Assembly: GCA_937935995.1 (NCBI GenBank) | Contig: CALGXF010000078.1 | Location: forward strand, 1-46,146 | From: an uncultured Alphaproteobacteria bacterium | GTDB taxonomy: Bacteria > Pseudomonadota > Alphaproteobacteria > CAAHEQ01 > UBA3637 | DNA length: 46,146 bases | Direction of reading: 5' to 3' | In this document: piece after piece, positions 33,470-42,637 of the stretch | Layout: each line of letters starts with the position of its first letter | Position numbering within the stretch: position 1 is the stretch's first letter | Notes under the pieces: model-generated | The model's input: only the letters and a program-made list of their open reading frames with translations | Told to the model about the DNA's origin: nothing | Database searches by the model: none | Made by a program: the position numbers and the translations under genes

Positions 33470-33769
33470 TTATTTCTTTACGGAACCGTACAACGGCGTA
33501 ATGATTTTTGTTGCCGCAGATTTAACCGGAACCGGATTGATTTTGGATTTTGTCGCAGCCTTTTTCGCCGGCGCTTTCTTGGCCGGAGCCGCTTTTTTCG
33601 CCGGTTCTTTTTTAGCTGCCGGCTTTGCCGCTGCTTTCTTCGCAGCCGGTTTCTTCAGCGATTTTTCGGCCATCGCCCAAATTTCAGCATCACGCCCTTG
33701 CGGACGACCTTCATTCTCCCAAATGTAATAGGCCGCAACACGGATGTATTCAATATCTTTTTCACTCAT
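33470..33769 (-). CDS. DUF2934 protein with Lys/Ala/Pro-rich tail
   Basis: 99 aa. Residues 5-35 (YIRVAAYYIWENEGRPQGRDAEIWAMAE) match the short DUF2934 motif, whose function is unknown. The second half is Lys/Ala/Pro repeats (KKPAAKKAAAKPAAKKEPAKK), as in H1-like nucleoid proteins and similar to the TatA tail in this window. DNA binding is possible but unproven. GGAGATAG precedes the ATG, and a strong terminator follows. Confidence 0.85.
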   Translation of the reverse strand: MSEKDIEYIRVAAYYIWENEGRPQGRDAEIWAMAEKSLKKPAAKKAAAKPAAKKEPAKKAAPAKKAPAKKAATKSKINPVPVKSAATKIITPLYGSVKK

Positions 33770-33887
33770 TTTCTATCTCCATTGTTCAGGAAAAATAATT
33801 GTAACAGAACCTAGTATAAAAAGATTTTACACAAATACAAGCGTTTTTTTTGATTTTACTTAATTTTTTTTACATAAAAACAACCAG

Positions 33888-35489
33888 TTATTCGTTTGCG
33901 CTTAAAATATGTTCTTTTGTCTTGATAAAATGAACCTGCGGGAAATCTTCTTCGGCTTTATTTAAATGCCACGCATTGCGCGCTAAAAAGACCAAATCGC
34001 CGTCATGATCTTGAGCAACATTTGCTTGGTTTTTATCCGCAAAGTTTTTCCTGTCTGCCGGTTTGCCGTCTACCCAGCGCGCCGTATAAAAACTGGTCTG
34101 TTCAAAAATAACCGGCACATCATATTCCGTTCGAATGCGATCGGCCAAAATTTGAAATTGCAACGCGCCGACAACACCCACAATCCAGTCAGATCCCAAG
34201 AAAGGCTTGAAAACACAAGCGCCGCCTTCTTCCGCGATTTGCATCAAAGCTTTACCCAAATGTTTCGCCTTTAACGGGTCAACAGGGCGTACTTTTTGCA
34301 ACAATTCCGGAGCAAAACTCGGGATTCCTTTGAAATTCAAAGCCTCCCCTTCCGTCAGCGTGTCACCGATTCTTAAATTGCCGTGATTCGGAATACCGAT
34401 AATGTCACCGGCCCAAGCTTCTTCTGCCAATTCACGATCCTGCGCCAAAAACAAAACGGCATTGTTGAGCAAAACCTGTTTTTGACTGCGCTGGTGAATT
34501 AATTTCATTGCACGTTTAAAATGCCCCGAACAAATCCGCATAAAAGCAATTCGGTCGCGGTGTTTGGGATCCATGTTGGCCTGAATCTTAAAAATAAAAC
34601 CCGTTACTTTTTCTTCCGTCGGTTCGACCACGCGGCTGTCAGCCGTTTGAGCGCGCGGACTCGGCGCCATTTCCACCAAGCCGTTTAACAATTCCCGTAC
34701 ACCGAAGTTATTAATTGCACTGCCAAAGAAAACCGGCGTCAAGGTGCCTTCCCGATACGCTTTCATATCAAAGGACGGGCAAAGGCCTTTAATCATATCA
34801 ACATTCTCACGCAAAGACGACACTTCCGCCGTTTCCAATAATTCTTCCAATCGCTTATCATCAACACCATTGATGACTTCACCGTCGCTGACCACGTTCT
34901 TTGCCGCAGATTTGTCCATTAAAATCAACCGGTCATGAAATAAATCATAACATCCTTTAAAATCGCGTCCCATGCCAATCGGCCAGCTGGCCGGACAGAC
35001 ATCCAAAGCCAACGTTTGTTCGATTTCTTCCAACAACGCAAACGGATCTTGTCCGTCACGGTCCAACTTATTGATAAAAGTGATAATCGGAATGTCGCGC
35101 ATGCGGCAAACTTCAAATAATTTGCGCGTTTGCTCTTCAATCCCTTTGGCGCTATCAATCACCATGACGGCACTGTCCACCGCCGTTAAAACACGATATG
35201 TATCTTCACTGAAATCTTCGTGTCCCGGTGTGTCCAGCAAGTTAAATGTACATCCCGCATAATCAAATGTCATTACCGACGAAGCCACAGAAATTCCGCG
35301 TTCTTGTTCGACTTTCATCCAATCGGAATGTGCCGCACGCTGTTCTTTTTTCGCTTTAACGGCACCGGCCATCGCAATCGCACCTCCGAACAATAACAAT
35401 TTTTCGGTTAAGGTCGTTTTCCCGGCATCCGGGTGAGAAATAATCGCAAATGTTCTGCGTTTTGAAATAATATCATGTGTATCAGTCAT
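33888..35489 (-). CDS. prfC: Peptide chain release factor 3
   Basis: 533 aa. RF3 is the GTPase that recycles RF1 and RF2 from the ribosome after termination. The G1 motif is SHPDAGKTTLTEK, followed by the RF3-typical GAVKAKKEQRAAHSDWMKVEQERGISV, DTPGHEDFSEDTYR (G3) and FINKLDRDG (G4). The length matches RF3, not EF-G. It diverges from the tRNA-Leu/tig region. Confidence 0.97.
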   Translation of the reverse strand: MTDTHDIISKRRTFAIISHPDAGKTTLTEKLLLFGGAIAMAGAVKAKKEQRAAHSDWMKVEQERGISVASSVMTFDYAGCTFNLLDTPGHEDFSEDTYRVLTAVDSAVMVIDSAKGIEEQTRKLFEVCRMRDIPIITFINKLDRDGQDPFALLEEIEQTLALDVCPASWPIGMGRDFKGCYDLFHDRLILMDKSAAKNVVSDGEVINGVDDKRLEELLETAEVSSLRENVDMIKGLCPSFDMKAYREGTLTPVFFGSAINNFGVRELLNGLVEMAPSPRAQTADSRVVEPTEEKVTGFIFKIQANMDPKHRDRIAFMRICSGHFKRAMKLIHQRSQKQVLLNNAVLFLAQDRELAEEAWAGDIIGIPNHGNLRIGDTLTEGEALNFKGIPSFAPELLQKVRPVDPLKAKHLGKALMQIAEEGGACVFKPFLGSDWIVGVVGALQFQILADRIRTEYDVPVIFEQTSFYTARWVDGKPADRKNFADKNQANVAQDHDGDLVFLARNAWHLNKAEEDFPQVHFIKTKEHILSANE

Positions 35490-35644
35490 TTTTCAATCCT
35501 TTAATTTGGGCATGTTTATAGCTGATTTCACCTAAAAAGTCCAGTATTTAATGAATCTCTTTAAAAAAAATCCGTCTAAAAATGTTCTGTTATCATTTAA
35601 GAAAGGATGTTCCTAAAAAAGTCTCTTAATTTGGTTGATTTTTG

Positions 35645-35673
35645 TTTACTTTCGTTCCGATTTAGGCTATATC
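35645..35673 (+). promoter_or_regulatory. Candidate promoter of tRNA-Leu
   Basis: TTTACT (35645-35650), a 17-bp spacer and TATATC (35668-35673), ending 21 bp before the tRNA. Confidence 0.5.
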
Positions 35674-35694
35674 TTGCCATACGAGTAGGAAAAA

Positions 35695-35779
35695 GCGGGC
35701 GTGGCGAAATTGGTAGACGCGTCGGATTTAGGTTCCGATGGGGAAACTCATGGGGGTTCAAGTCCCTCCGCCCGCACCA
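35695..35779 (+). tRNA. tRNA-Leu (anticodon TAG)
   Basis: 85 nt with an encoded CCA. The acceptor stem GCGGGCG pairs with CGCCCGC. The anticodon stem TCGGA/TCCGA closes the loop TTTAGGT with anticodon TAG (35729-35731). The long variable arm and GGTTCAAGTCC T-arm are those of a class II tRNA-Leu. No rRNA or other tRNA adjoins it. Confidence 0.96.
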
Positions 35780-35820
35780 CTTTTCTATGGGTTTGTTAAT
35801 AAAAAAAGTAGGAAATAAAC

Positions 35821-37173
35821 ATGAAAATTACTGAAACAAAAAACAAAGGATTATCCCATTCTTTTAAAATTGTTGTCCCTGCCGATGAATTTGCCGCCGA
35901 AGTGGCAAAACGTTTGGGAACGGTTGCGTCTCAAGTTAAATTACAAGGCTTTCGCCCGGGTAAAGCACCGTTAAACGTCGTTGAACAAAAATACGGTCAG
36001 GCTATCAAAGGCGAAGCGGCTGAACATTTCGTTCAACAAGGCATTCAAACGGCGTTAACGGATAACAAACTGCGTTCTGCGACAAACCCGAAAGTGGATG
36101 TGGTAACGTTTGAAGACGGCAAAGATTTTGAATTCACGATGGATGTCGAAGTTTTGCCGGAAATTAAACCGGTTGATTTTTCCAAAATCGAAGTGGAAAG
36201 ACTGACGGCCGAAGCGACCGATAAAGAAATCGATGATGCGTTGAATCGGTTAGCGCTCAGCCGCCGGGAAACGGAAGTGGTTGATGAAAAACGCAAAACC
36301 AAAAAAGGCGACATCATTGTTATTGACTTCGTCGGTTCCATTGACGGCAAAGAATTCCGCGGCGGTAAAGGCACCGATTACTATTTGGAATTGGGTTCCA
36401 ACACCTTTATTCCGGGCTTTGAAGAACAATTAACGGGTGTGGATGTCCCGGGCAAAGCGACGGTTAACGTCACATTCCCGGAAAACTACCATGCCAAAGA
36501 AATGGCCGGAAAAGCGGCTGTGTTTGACGTAACGGTCAAAGAATTGCGCAAAGTGAAGAATCCCGAAATCAATGATGATTTTGCCAAAGCCTTTGGGAAA
36601 GACACGTTGGATGCTTTGAAAGAATTGATTAAAGAAGAATTGACCAAAGAATATAACAATGTTTCCAAAGTCCATTTAAAACGGGCTTTGTTGGATGCTT
36701 TGGCCGAAAAGACGGACTTTGAAGCACCGGCCGGTATGGTTGACATGGAATTTGATGCGATTTGGCGTCAATTTGAAGAAGCCAAAAAGCGCGGTGACAT
36801 TGACGAAGACGAAAAGAAAATGTCTGATGAAGATTTGAAAAAAGACTACAAAGCTATCGCCGAACGCCGTGTCAAGTTGGGCTTGTTGTTAGCCGAAGTT
36901 GCCAACGAAAACAAGATTACGTTGTCTCAAGAAGAGATTTCCAACGCCGTCATGGCAGAAGCACGCCGTTATCCGGGTCAAGAAAAGAAAGTCTTTGAAT
37001 TTTATTCCAAAAACCCGCGTGCTTTAGAGGCCTTAAAAGCGCCGATGTTCGAAGAAAAAGTCATTGAATTCATCACAGAAAAAGTCAAATTAAATGACAA
37101 AAAACTGTCTGTGGAAGAATTGTATGCTTATGATCCAGACAAAAAAGAAGCAAAAGCGAAAAAAGCAAAATAA
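35821..37173 (+). CDS. tig: Trigger factor
   Basis: 450 aa. This ribosome-associated chaperone has a prolyl isomerase activity. The N-terminal ribosome-binding domain carries GFRPGKAPL (about residues 43-51). The FKBP domain spans about residues 150-240 (KGDIIVIDFVGSIDGKEFRGGKG, FIPGFEEQLTG). The C-terminal helical arms follow, with a Lys-rich end. It begins the tig-clpP-clpX-lon block. Confidence 0.97.
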   Translation: MKITETKNKGLSHSFKIVVPADEFAAEVAKRLGTVASQVKLQGFRPGKAPLNVVEQKYGQAIKGEAAEHFVQQGIQTALTDNKLRSATNPKVDVVTFEDGKDFEFTMDVEVLPEIKPVDFSKIEVERLTAEATDKEIDDALNRLALSRRETEVVDEKRKTKKGDIIVIDFVGSIDGKEFRGGKGTDYYLELGSNTFIPGFEEQLTGVDVPGKATVNVTFPENYHAKEMAGKAAVFDVTVKELRKVKNPEINDDFAKAFGKDTLDALKELIKEELTKEYNNVSKVHLKRALLDALAEKTDFEAPAGMVDMEFDAIWRQFEEAKKRGDIDEDEKKMSDEDLKKDYKAIAERRVKLGLLLAEVANENKITLSQEEISNAVMAEARRYPGQEKKVFEFYSKNPRALEALKAPMFEEKVIEFITEKVKLNDKKLSVEELYAYDPDKKEAKAKKAK

Positions 37174-37185
37174 ATGGAGGACGTT

Positions 37186-37806
37186 ATGACTTGTACAGAC
37201 TTTGTTACCCCTCACATGGATTATTTAATCCCGACGGTTGTTGAACAAACCGGCCACGGGGAACGGGCGTATGATATTTATTCGCGCTTGTTAAAAGAAA
37301 GAATCATCTTTTTGACAGGGCCTGTACAAGATGACGTTGCCAGTTTGATTTGTGCGCAGCTGTTGTTCTTGGAAGCCGAAGATCCCAAGAAAGAAATTTC
37401 TTTTTACATCAATTCTCCGGGCGGCGTTGTCACATCCGGGTTGGCTATTTTGGATACAATGAATTACATCAAATGTCCCGTTTCAACCATTGTGATGGGA
37501 CAAGCGGCATCCATGGGGTCTTTGTTATTGTGCTGCGGCGAAAAAGGCCGGCGGTTTGCGTTGCCTCATTCTCGGATTATGATTCACCAACCTTCCGGCG
37601 GATTCCAAGGTCAAGCAACGGATATTGAAATTCATGCGCGTGAAATTTTGGATTTAAAAGCCCGATTGAACCAAATCTATGTTCACCAAACGGGACAATC
37701 GCTGGAAACGGTGGAAAAAGCCATGGAACGCGATAATTTCATGACACCGGAAGATGCAAAGGCTTTCGGATTGATTGATGAAATTATTGAAAAACGCCCT
37801 GAATAG
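37186..37806 (+). CDS. clpP: ATP-dependent Clp protease proteolytic subunit
   Basis: 206 aa. It forms the 14-subunit serine protease chamber that works with ClpX or ClpA. The catalytic Ser lies in MGQAASMGSLLL, His in HSRIMIHQPSGG, and Asp in the DLKARLNQIY region. The start at 37186 is chosen because GGAGG (37176-37180) lies 5 nt upstream; the ATG at 37174 lies upstream of that site, so it would lack one. Confidence 0.97.
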   Translation: MTCTDFVTPHMDYLIPTVVEQTGHGERAYDIYSRLLKERIIFLTGPVQDDVASLICAQLLFLEAEDPKKEISFYINSPGGVVTSGLAILDTMNYIKCPVSTIVMGQAASMGSLLLCCGEKGRRFALPHSRIMIHQPSGGFQGQATDIEIHAREILDLKARLNQIYVHQTGQSLETVEKAMERDNFMTPEDAKAFGLIDEIIEKRPE

Positions 37807-37857
37807 CGCTGTATGCGGCAGGGACGTGCGTTCACATAATTTTTTATGCCAAAGGTC

Positions 37858-37886
37858 TTGAAAACATGCGGCACCTTTCCTATATA
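37858..37886 (+). promoter_or_regulatory. Candidate promoter of clpX
   Basis: TTGAAA (37858-37863), a 17-bp spacer, TATATA (37881-37886). It lies in the clpP-clpX gap, 22 bp before the clpX start, suggesting that clpX can be transcribed separately. Confidence 0.65.
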
Positions 37887-37908
37887 ACCAGAACAAGAGG
37901 AAAAGACG

Positions 37909-39210
37909 ATGACAGATAAAAAAAATGACGAAACCAAAAACACACTCACCTGCTCTTTTTGCAACAAAACGCAAAATGAAGTCAGAAAACTCATCGCCGG
38001 ACGGACATTGTCTTTAGGCGACGGGAAAGGTCAAACTGTCTTTATCTGTGACGAGTGTATTGCTTTATGTGCCGACATTATTCAGGAAGAAGCCAAAAAT
38101 AATACGGCCGAAGGAGACAAATCAGAGTCTTTTCAATTAAAGTCGCCACATGAAGTCAAAGAATTTTTGGATCAATACGTTATCGCTCAGGAAAAAGCCA
38201 AAAAAGTCCTGTCTGTCGCCGTTTACAACCACTACAAACGGTTAAGCGCTCAAAAACAAGACGACGTGGAAATCAACAAATCCAACATCTTGCTGGTCGG
38301 CGCAACCGGATGCGGAAAAACGTATCTGGCGCGGACATTGGCCAAAATTTTGGATGTCCCGTTTGCAATTGCCGATGCCACGACGTTAACGGAAGCAGGC
38401 TATGTCGGAGAAGATGTGGAAAATATCATCTTAAAATTGCTGCAAGCGGCGGATTACAATGTGGAAAAAGCACAACGCGGAATTGTTTATATTGATGAAA
38501 TCGACAAAATTTCACGTAAAAATGATGGGCCGTCCATTACGCGCGACGTTTCAGGCGAAGGTGTGCAGCAGGCTTTGTTAAAATTGATGGAAGGAACCAT
38601 AGCGGCCGTTCCGCCACAAGGAGGACGCAAACATCCTCAACAGGAATTTATTCAAGTTGATACTTCCAATATTTTGTTTATCTGCGGCGGTGCCTTTGCG
38701 GGTTTGGAAAAATTGATTGAACGACGCACACAAAAATCGTCTATCGGATTTGGGGCGACAGTTCATGATGTGGACGAAAAAACAACTGGAGAACTACTGG
38801 CCAAGCTGGAACCGGAAGATTTGTTGAAATTCGGGCTTATTCCGGAATTCGTCGGCCGTCTGCCGGTCATTGCGACGCTGGACGATTTGGACGAAAAAGC
38901 ATTGGTTGAAATTCTGACAAAACCGAAAAACGCGCTGATTAAGCAATATCAGAGCTTGTTTAAAATGGAAAACGTCACGTTAAGCATTACGGAAGATGCT
39001 TGCACGGCCATTGCGCGCAAAGCTATCGCACGCAAGACCGGTGCCAGAGGATTACGTTCCATTTTGGAAAATCTGTTGTTGGATTTGATGTTTGACCTGC
39101 CGACGATTAAAAACTTAAGCGAGGTCATCATCAACGAACAAGTTGTCAATGGCGAAAGTGAACCGATTTTGGTTTATTCGGAAGCTCATCCAAAAGAATC
39201 TGCAAGTTAA
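37909..39210 (+). CDS. clpX: ATP-dependent Clp protease ATP-binding subunit ClpX
   Basis: 433 aa. This AAA+ unfoldase feeds substrates to ClpP. It has the N-terminal C4 zinc domain (CSFCNKTQ and CDEC), Walker A GATGCGKT near residue 125, Walker B VYIDEIDK and the C-terminal RTGARGLRSILE-type segment (KTGARGLRSILE). AGAGGAAAAG precedes the ATG. Confidence 0.97.
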   Translation: MTDKKNDETKNTLTCSFCNKTQNEVRKLIAGRTLSLGDGKGQTVFICDECIALCADIIQEEAKNNTAEGDKSESFQLKSPHEVKEFLDQYVIAQEKAKKVLSVAVYNHYKRLSAQKQDDVEINKSNILLVGATGCGKTYLARTLAKILDVPFAIADATTLTEAGYVGEDVENIILKLLQAADYNVEKAQRGIVYIDEIDKISRKNDGPSITRDVSGEGVQQALLKLMEGTIAAVPPQGGRKHPQQEFIQVDTSNILFICGGAFAGLEKLIERRTQKSSIGFGATVHDVDEKTTGELLAKLEPEDLLKFGLIPEFVGRLPVIATLDDLDEKALVEILTKPKNALIKQYQSLFKMENVTLSITEDACTAIARKAIARKTGARGLRSILENLLLDLMFDLPTIKNLSEVIINEQVVNGESEPILVYSEAHPKESAS

Positions 39211-39227
39211 GGGATTTTTAAAGACAA

Positions 39228-41663
39228 ATGGAAAAGAAAGACGAAAATATTTGCACGGAGACGCCTGTCATTCAAAAAGATGACATGGAAAAAATGATGC
39301 CTAAACCGGAAACATATCCTTTGCTGCCATTGCGTGATATTGTTGTATTTCCGCACATGGTCGTTCCGTTGTTTGTCGGGCGGGAAAAGTCGGTTCGCGC
39401 ACTGGACAGCATTTTGTCTCAAAACAAACAGTTGTTTTTAGTCGCGCAAAGAGATCCGACTGTCGATGATCCCGATATCAAGGATTTAAATACGGTCGGG
39501 ACGCTCGGAACTGTTTTACAACTGTTGCGACTGCCGGACGGAACCATCAAGGTCTTGGTCGAAGGAACAACTCGGGCGCAATTAGATCAAGTTATCCAAG
39601 AAGATCCTTTCTTCAGTGTTACGTTGAAAGAATATCAGGACAAACCGGAACAATCTCCGGAATTAGAAGCACTGGCTCGTTCCGTCATGAACCAATTCGA
39701 ACAATATGTTCGCTTAAACAAACGGTTGCCGCCGGAAGTATTGGTTTCTGTTTCTCAAATTAAGGAACCGGCCGATTTGGCCGATGCCATCGCGGCTCAT
39801 TTAACGTTAAAGCTAACCGAAAAGCAAAGCTTGCTGGAAACGCAGTCTTTGACTAAACGCCTTGAAATGATTTACACCTACATGGAAAAAGAAATGGGCG
39901 TTTTAAATGTGGAAAAGAAAATCCGCAAGCGCGTTAAACGCCAAATGGAAAAAAGCCAAAAAGAATATTATTTGAATGAGCAAATGAAGGCTATTCAAAA
40001 AGAACTGGGCGACGGCGATGACGGCAGCGATTTAATTGAATTACAAGAAAAAATCGAAAAAACATTCTTGCCCAAAGAAGTCAAGGAAAAAGCCAAAGGT
40101 GAATTGAAAAAGCTGCGCATGATGGGGCCGATGTCTGCGGAAGCCAGCGTGATTCGCAATTATTTGGATTGGATTTTATCATTGCCTTGGAAGAAAAAGA
40201 CGGGTCGGAATGACATTGATTTGGTCAAAGCGCAGGAAATTTTGGATGCTGACCACTTCGGGTTGGAAAAAGTCAAAGAAAGAATTATTGAGTTTCTGGC
40301 CGTTCAAAAGAAATCAACCGACAACAAAGCACCGATTTTATGCCTTGTCGGCCCGCCGGGTGTCGGGAAAACATCGTTGGGACAATCCATTGCCAAAGCA
40401 ACCGGTCGGCACTTTGTGCGCGCATCGTTGGGCGGCATGCGGGATGAAGCGGAAATTCGCGGCCATCGGCGGACTTATATCGGGGCAATGCCGGGCAAAA
40501 TTATTCAAAGCATGAAAAAGGCCAAAACGCTGAACACACTGTTCTTGTTGGATGAAATTGACAAGCTGGGTGCCGATTGGCGCGGAGACCCCTCTTCTGC
40601 TTTGTTGGAAGTCTTGGATCCCGAGCAAAATGCGACCTTTAACGATCATTATTTGGAAGTCGATTATGACTTGTCGCCGGTTATGTTTGTCACAACGGCA
40701 AATACGTTGAAAATGCCGCGACCGTTGTTGGACAGAATGGAAGTCATTCAATTATCCGGCTATACCGAAGATGAAAAAGTACAAATTGCTTTGCGACACT
40801 TGTTGCCCAAACAAATGAAAGAAGCGTCTTTGTCGGAAAATGAATTTTCGGTGGACGAAAGTGCGATTCGGGGGTTAATCCGGTTATACACACGTGAAGC
40901 CGGTGTCCGAAATTTAGAACGCGAAATCGCGAACTTGGCACGAAAAGCCGTCAAAGAAATCATGATTGACAAAAAGGAAAAAGTCACCATCACCGGTGAA
41001 AATTTGGAAAAGTATGCCGGTGTGCCGCGTTACAGCTTCGGTGTTGCGGAACAAGAAGATCAAATCGGTGTGACAACCGGTTTGGCTTGGACGGAAGTCG
41101 GTGGCGAAATTTTATCAATCGAAGCCGTAACGATGCCCGGTAAAGGTAATATTATTCTGACGGGGCAACTCGGGGATGTCATGAAAGAATCGATTGAAGC
41201 TGCTCGTTCTTATGTTCGGTCACGTCATACGGCTTTCGGCATTCCGTCTTCCGTTTTTGAAAAAAGCGATATTCACGTTCATGTCCCGGAAGGTGCTACA
41301 CCGAAAGACGGCCCTTCTGCCGGGGTTGCCATGTGTACTTCGTTGGTGTCGGCTTTAACGGGCATTCCGGTTCGCAAAGACATTGCCATGACGGGTGAAA
41401 TCACGTTGCGCGGTCGCGTGTTGCCTATTGGCGGATTAAAAGAAAAACTGCTGGCTGCTTTGCGCGGCGGACTAAAAACGGTTCTGATTCCGGAAGAAAA
41501 CAAAAAAGATTTAAGCGAAATTCCGCAAAATGTGAAAGACGGTTTGGAAATTATCCCGGTTTCGCATGTGGAAGAAGTGTTGCATAAAGCTTTAATCCGA
41601 GAACTCACTCCGTTGCCGATGGAACCGGCTGATGAACAAATTTGTGCACCGGCAATGAACTGA
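39228..41663 (+). CDS. lon: ATP-dependent protease Lon
   Basis: 811 aa. It degrades damaged and regulatory proteins. The N-terminal substrate domain begins PLLPLRDIVVFPHMVVPLFVGR; the AAA+ domain has Walker A GPPGVGKTS (about residue 380). The proteolytic domain has the catalytic Ser in PKDGPSAGVAM and the Lys in LPIGGLKEKLLAA. It lies between clpX and hup, the usual order. A terminator follows at 41694. Confidence 0.97.
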   Translation: MEKKDENICTETPVIQKDDMEKMMPKPETYPLLPLRDIVVFPHMVVPLFVGREKSVRALDSILSQNKQLFLVAQRDPTVDDPDIKDLNTVGTLGTVLQLLRLPDGTIKVLVEGTTRAQLDQVIQEDPFFSVTLKEYQDKPEQSPELEALARSVMNQFEQYVRLNKRLPPEVLVSVSQIKEPADLADAIAAHLTLKLTEKQSLLETQSLTKRLEMIYTYMEKEMGVLNVEKKIRKRVKRQMEKSQKEYYLNEQMKAIQKELGDGDDGSDLIELQEKIEKTFLPKEVKEKAKGELKKLRMMGPMSAEASVIRNYLDWILSLPWKKKTGRNDIDLVKAQEILDADHFGLEKVKERIIEFLAVQKKSTDNKAPILCLVGPPGVGKTSLGQSIAKATGRHFVRASLGGMRDEAEIRGHRRTYIGAMPGKIIQSMKKAKTLNTLFLLDEIDKLGADWRGDPSSALLEVLDPEQNATFNDHYLEVDYDLSPVMFVTTANTLKMPRPLLDRMEVIQLSGYTEDEKVQIALRHLLPKQMKEASLSENEFSVDESAIRGLIRLYTREAGVRNLEREIANLARKAVKEIMIDKKEKVTITGENLEKYAGVPRYSFGVAEQEDQIGVTTGLAWTEVGGEILSIEAVTMPGKGNIILTGQLGDVMKESIEAARSYVRSRHTAFGIPSSVFEKSDIHVHVPEGATPKDGPSAGVAMCTSLVSALTGIPVRKDIAMTGEITLRGRVLPIGGLKEKLLAALRGGLKTVLIPEENKKDLSEIPQNVKDGLEIIPVSHVEEVLHKALIRELTPLPMEPADEQICAPAMN

Positions 41664-41693
41664 TAAATCTGTGGTGATATAAATCAACACATG

Positions 41694-41722
41694 CCCCTGC
41701 CCTGAAAAGGCAGGGGATTTTT
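41694..41722 (+). terminator. Rho-independent terminator after lon
   Basis: CCCCTGCC (41694-41701) pairs with GGCAGGGG (41709-41716), followed by ATTTTTC. Confidence 0.88.
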
Positions 41723-41903
41723 CTTATTTTCCGTCCAAACGAATCGTTTAAAGAAAAGGAAAAACGAAAGACTAACTCTTTGTATTTCCTACGCTTATAT
41801 GGATATTTTCTACTTTCAAGGGCAAAGCGGCGATAAACATCCCCTAAAAAAAGATTTTTGTTCACAAAAAAGCAGGAAAAGTCACAAAAATGAAGATTCT
41901 TTG
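41723..41903. other. Intergenic stretch between lon terminator and hup promoter
   Basis: About 180 bp of AT-rich DNA with A-runs. I see no coding region, tRNA or clear hairpin in it. Confidence 0.6.
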
Positions 41904-41932
41904 TTGACATCCGTCAAAAAAACGTCATAACA
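41904..41932 (+). promoter_or_regulatory. Candidate promoter of the HU gene
   Basis: TTGACA (41904-41909) with a 17-bp spacer to ATAACA (41927-41932). It leaves a leader of about 55 nt before the start. Confidence 0.65.
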
Positions 41933-41992
41933 TGAATACGTGGCTGAAAAGAGCCAAAAAGTAGGTATTAACATAAAAAAAGGAGTCCTATC

Positions 41993-42268
41993 GTGAATAA
42001 AAATGAATTGATTGCAGAAGTTGCAAAAAAAGCTGGTTTGTCCAAAACTGATGCCGGCAAAGCTGTTGATGCTTTCGTTGAAGTTGTTACAGGCGCTTTG
42101 AAAAAAGGCGGTGACGTTCGTTTGGTTGGTTTTGGTACATTCAAAGTAACAAAACGGGCTGCTTCTGAAGGCCACAATCCGCGCACTGGCGAAAAAATCA
42201 AAATCGCTGCTTCCAAACAACCGAAATTCACGGCTGGAAAAGGCTTGAAAGACGCTGTCAACAAATAA
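41993..42268 (+). CDS. hupB: DNA-binding protein HU
   Basis: 91 aa. HU is a histone-like dimer that bends DNA. The sequence NKNELIAEVAKKAGLSKTDAGKAVDAF and the arm region GFGTFKVTKRAASEGHNPRTGEKIKI are diagnostic. The start codon is GTG, with AAGGAG upstream. It follows lon, as in many proteobacteria. Confidence 0.97.
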   Translation: MNKNELIAEVAKKAGLSKTDAGKAVDAFVEVVTGALKKGGDVRLVGFGTFKVTKRAASEGHNPRTGEKIKIAASKQPKFTAGKGLKDAVNK

Positions 42269-42290
42269 GTTTTGTTGACTTTTGTTTTAT

Positions 42291-42317
42291 AAAGGGCGGC
42301 CGAAAGGTCGCTCTTTT
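42291..42317 (+). terminator. Terminator after the HU gene
   Basis: An 11-bp stem with two G-U pairs (42291-42301 with 42306-42316), closed by a GAAA tetraloop and ending in a T run. Confidence 0.8.
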
Positions 42318-42393
42318 ATCATACGGCAAGTCAAAAAGGCAAACAAAAGGAAATGAACATCCCGAATAAAAAGAGAATAACCGTATTTTTTTA

Positions 42394-42422
42394 TTGACAA
42401 AGGAAGCAAATACAGATAAGAT
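42394..42422 (+). promoter_or_regulatory. Promoter of tRNA-Val
   Basis: TTGACA (42394-42399), a 17-bp spacer and TAAGAT (42417-42422), 12 bp before the tRNA. Confidence 0.8.
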
Positions 42423-42434
42423 GCCCCACATATC

Positions 42435-42511
42435 GGGCGGTTAGCTCAGCTGGCTAGAGCATCTCGTTTACACCGAGAGGGTCAGGAGTTCAAATCTCTT
42501 ACCGCCTACCA
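42435..42511 (+). tRNA. tRNA-Val (anticodon TAC)
   Basis: 77 nt with an encoded CCA. Acceptor GGGCGGT pairs with ACCGCCT (first pair G-U). The anticodon stem TCTCG/CGAGA encloses TTTACAC, anticodon TAC at 42469-42471. D-arm AGCTCAGCTGGCTAGAGC and T-arm AGGAGTTCAAATCTCT are normal. Confidence 0.95.
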
Positions 42512-42516
42512 TTAAA

Positions 42517-42543
42517 AAATCCCTGCTTCGGCGGGGATTTTTT
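42517..42543 (+). terminator. Terminator after tRNA-Val
   Basis: A 10-bp stem closed by a C(TTCG)G tetraloop, followed by T6. Confidence 0.88.
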
Positions 42544-42637
42544 GATGATACCTTTAAATAACCTATTGCATTTTGAATAAACTCACTTTAGCTTACATAT
42601 AGAGTTCTTTAAACCCATTTTAACAGAAAGGAAGAAG

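Noticed and set aside
33501..33728. Open frame opposite the DUF2934 gene
   Set aside because: Antisense of Lys/Ala repeats, with the same artefact of composition.
42435..42511. tRNA-Val as an integration site for the DGR region
   Set aside because: No duplicated tRNA 3' end is visible downstream, no integrase is present and an arginase-family gene with its own leader intervenes.
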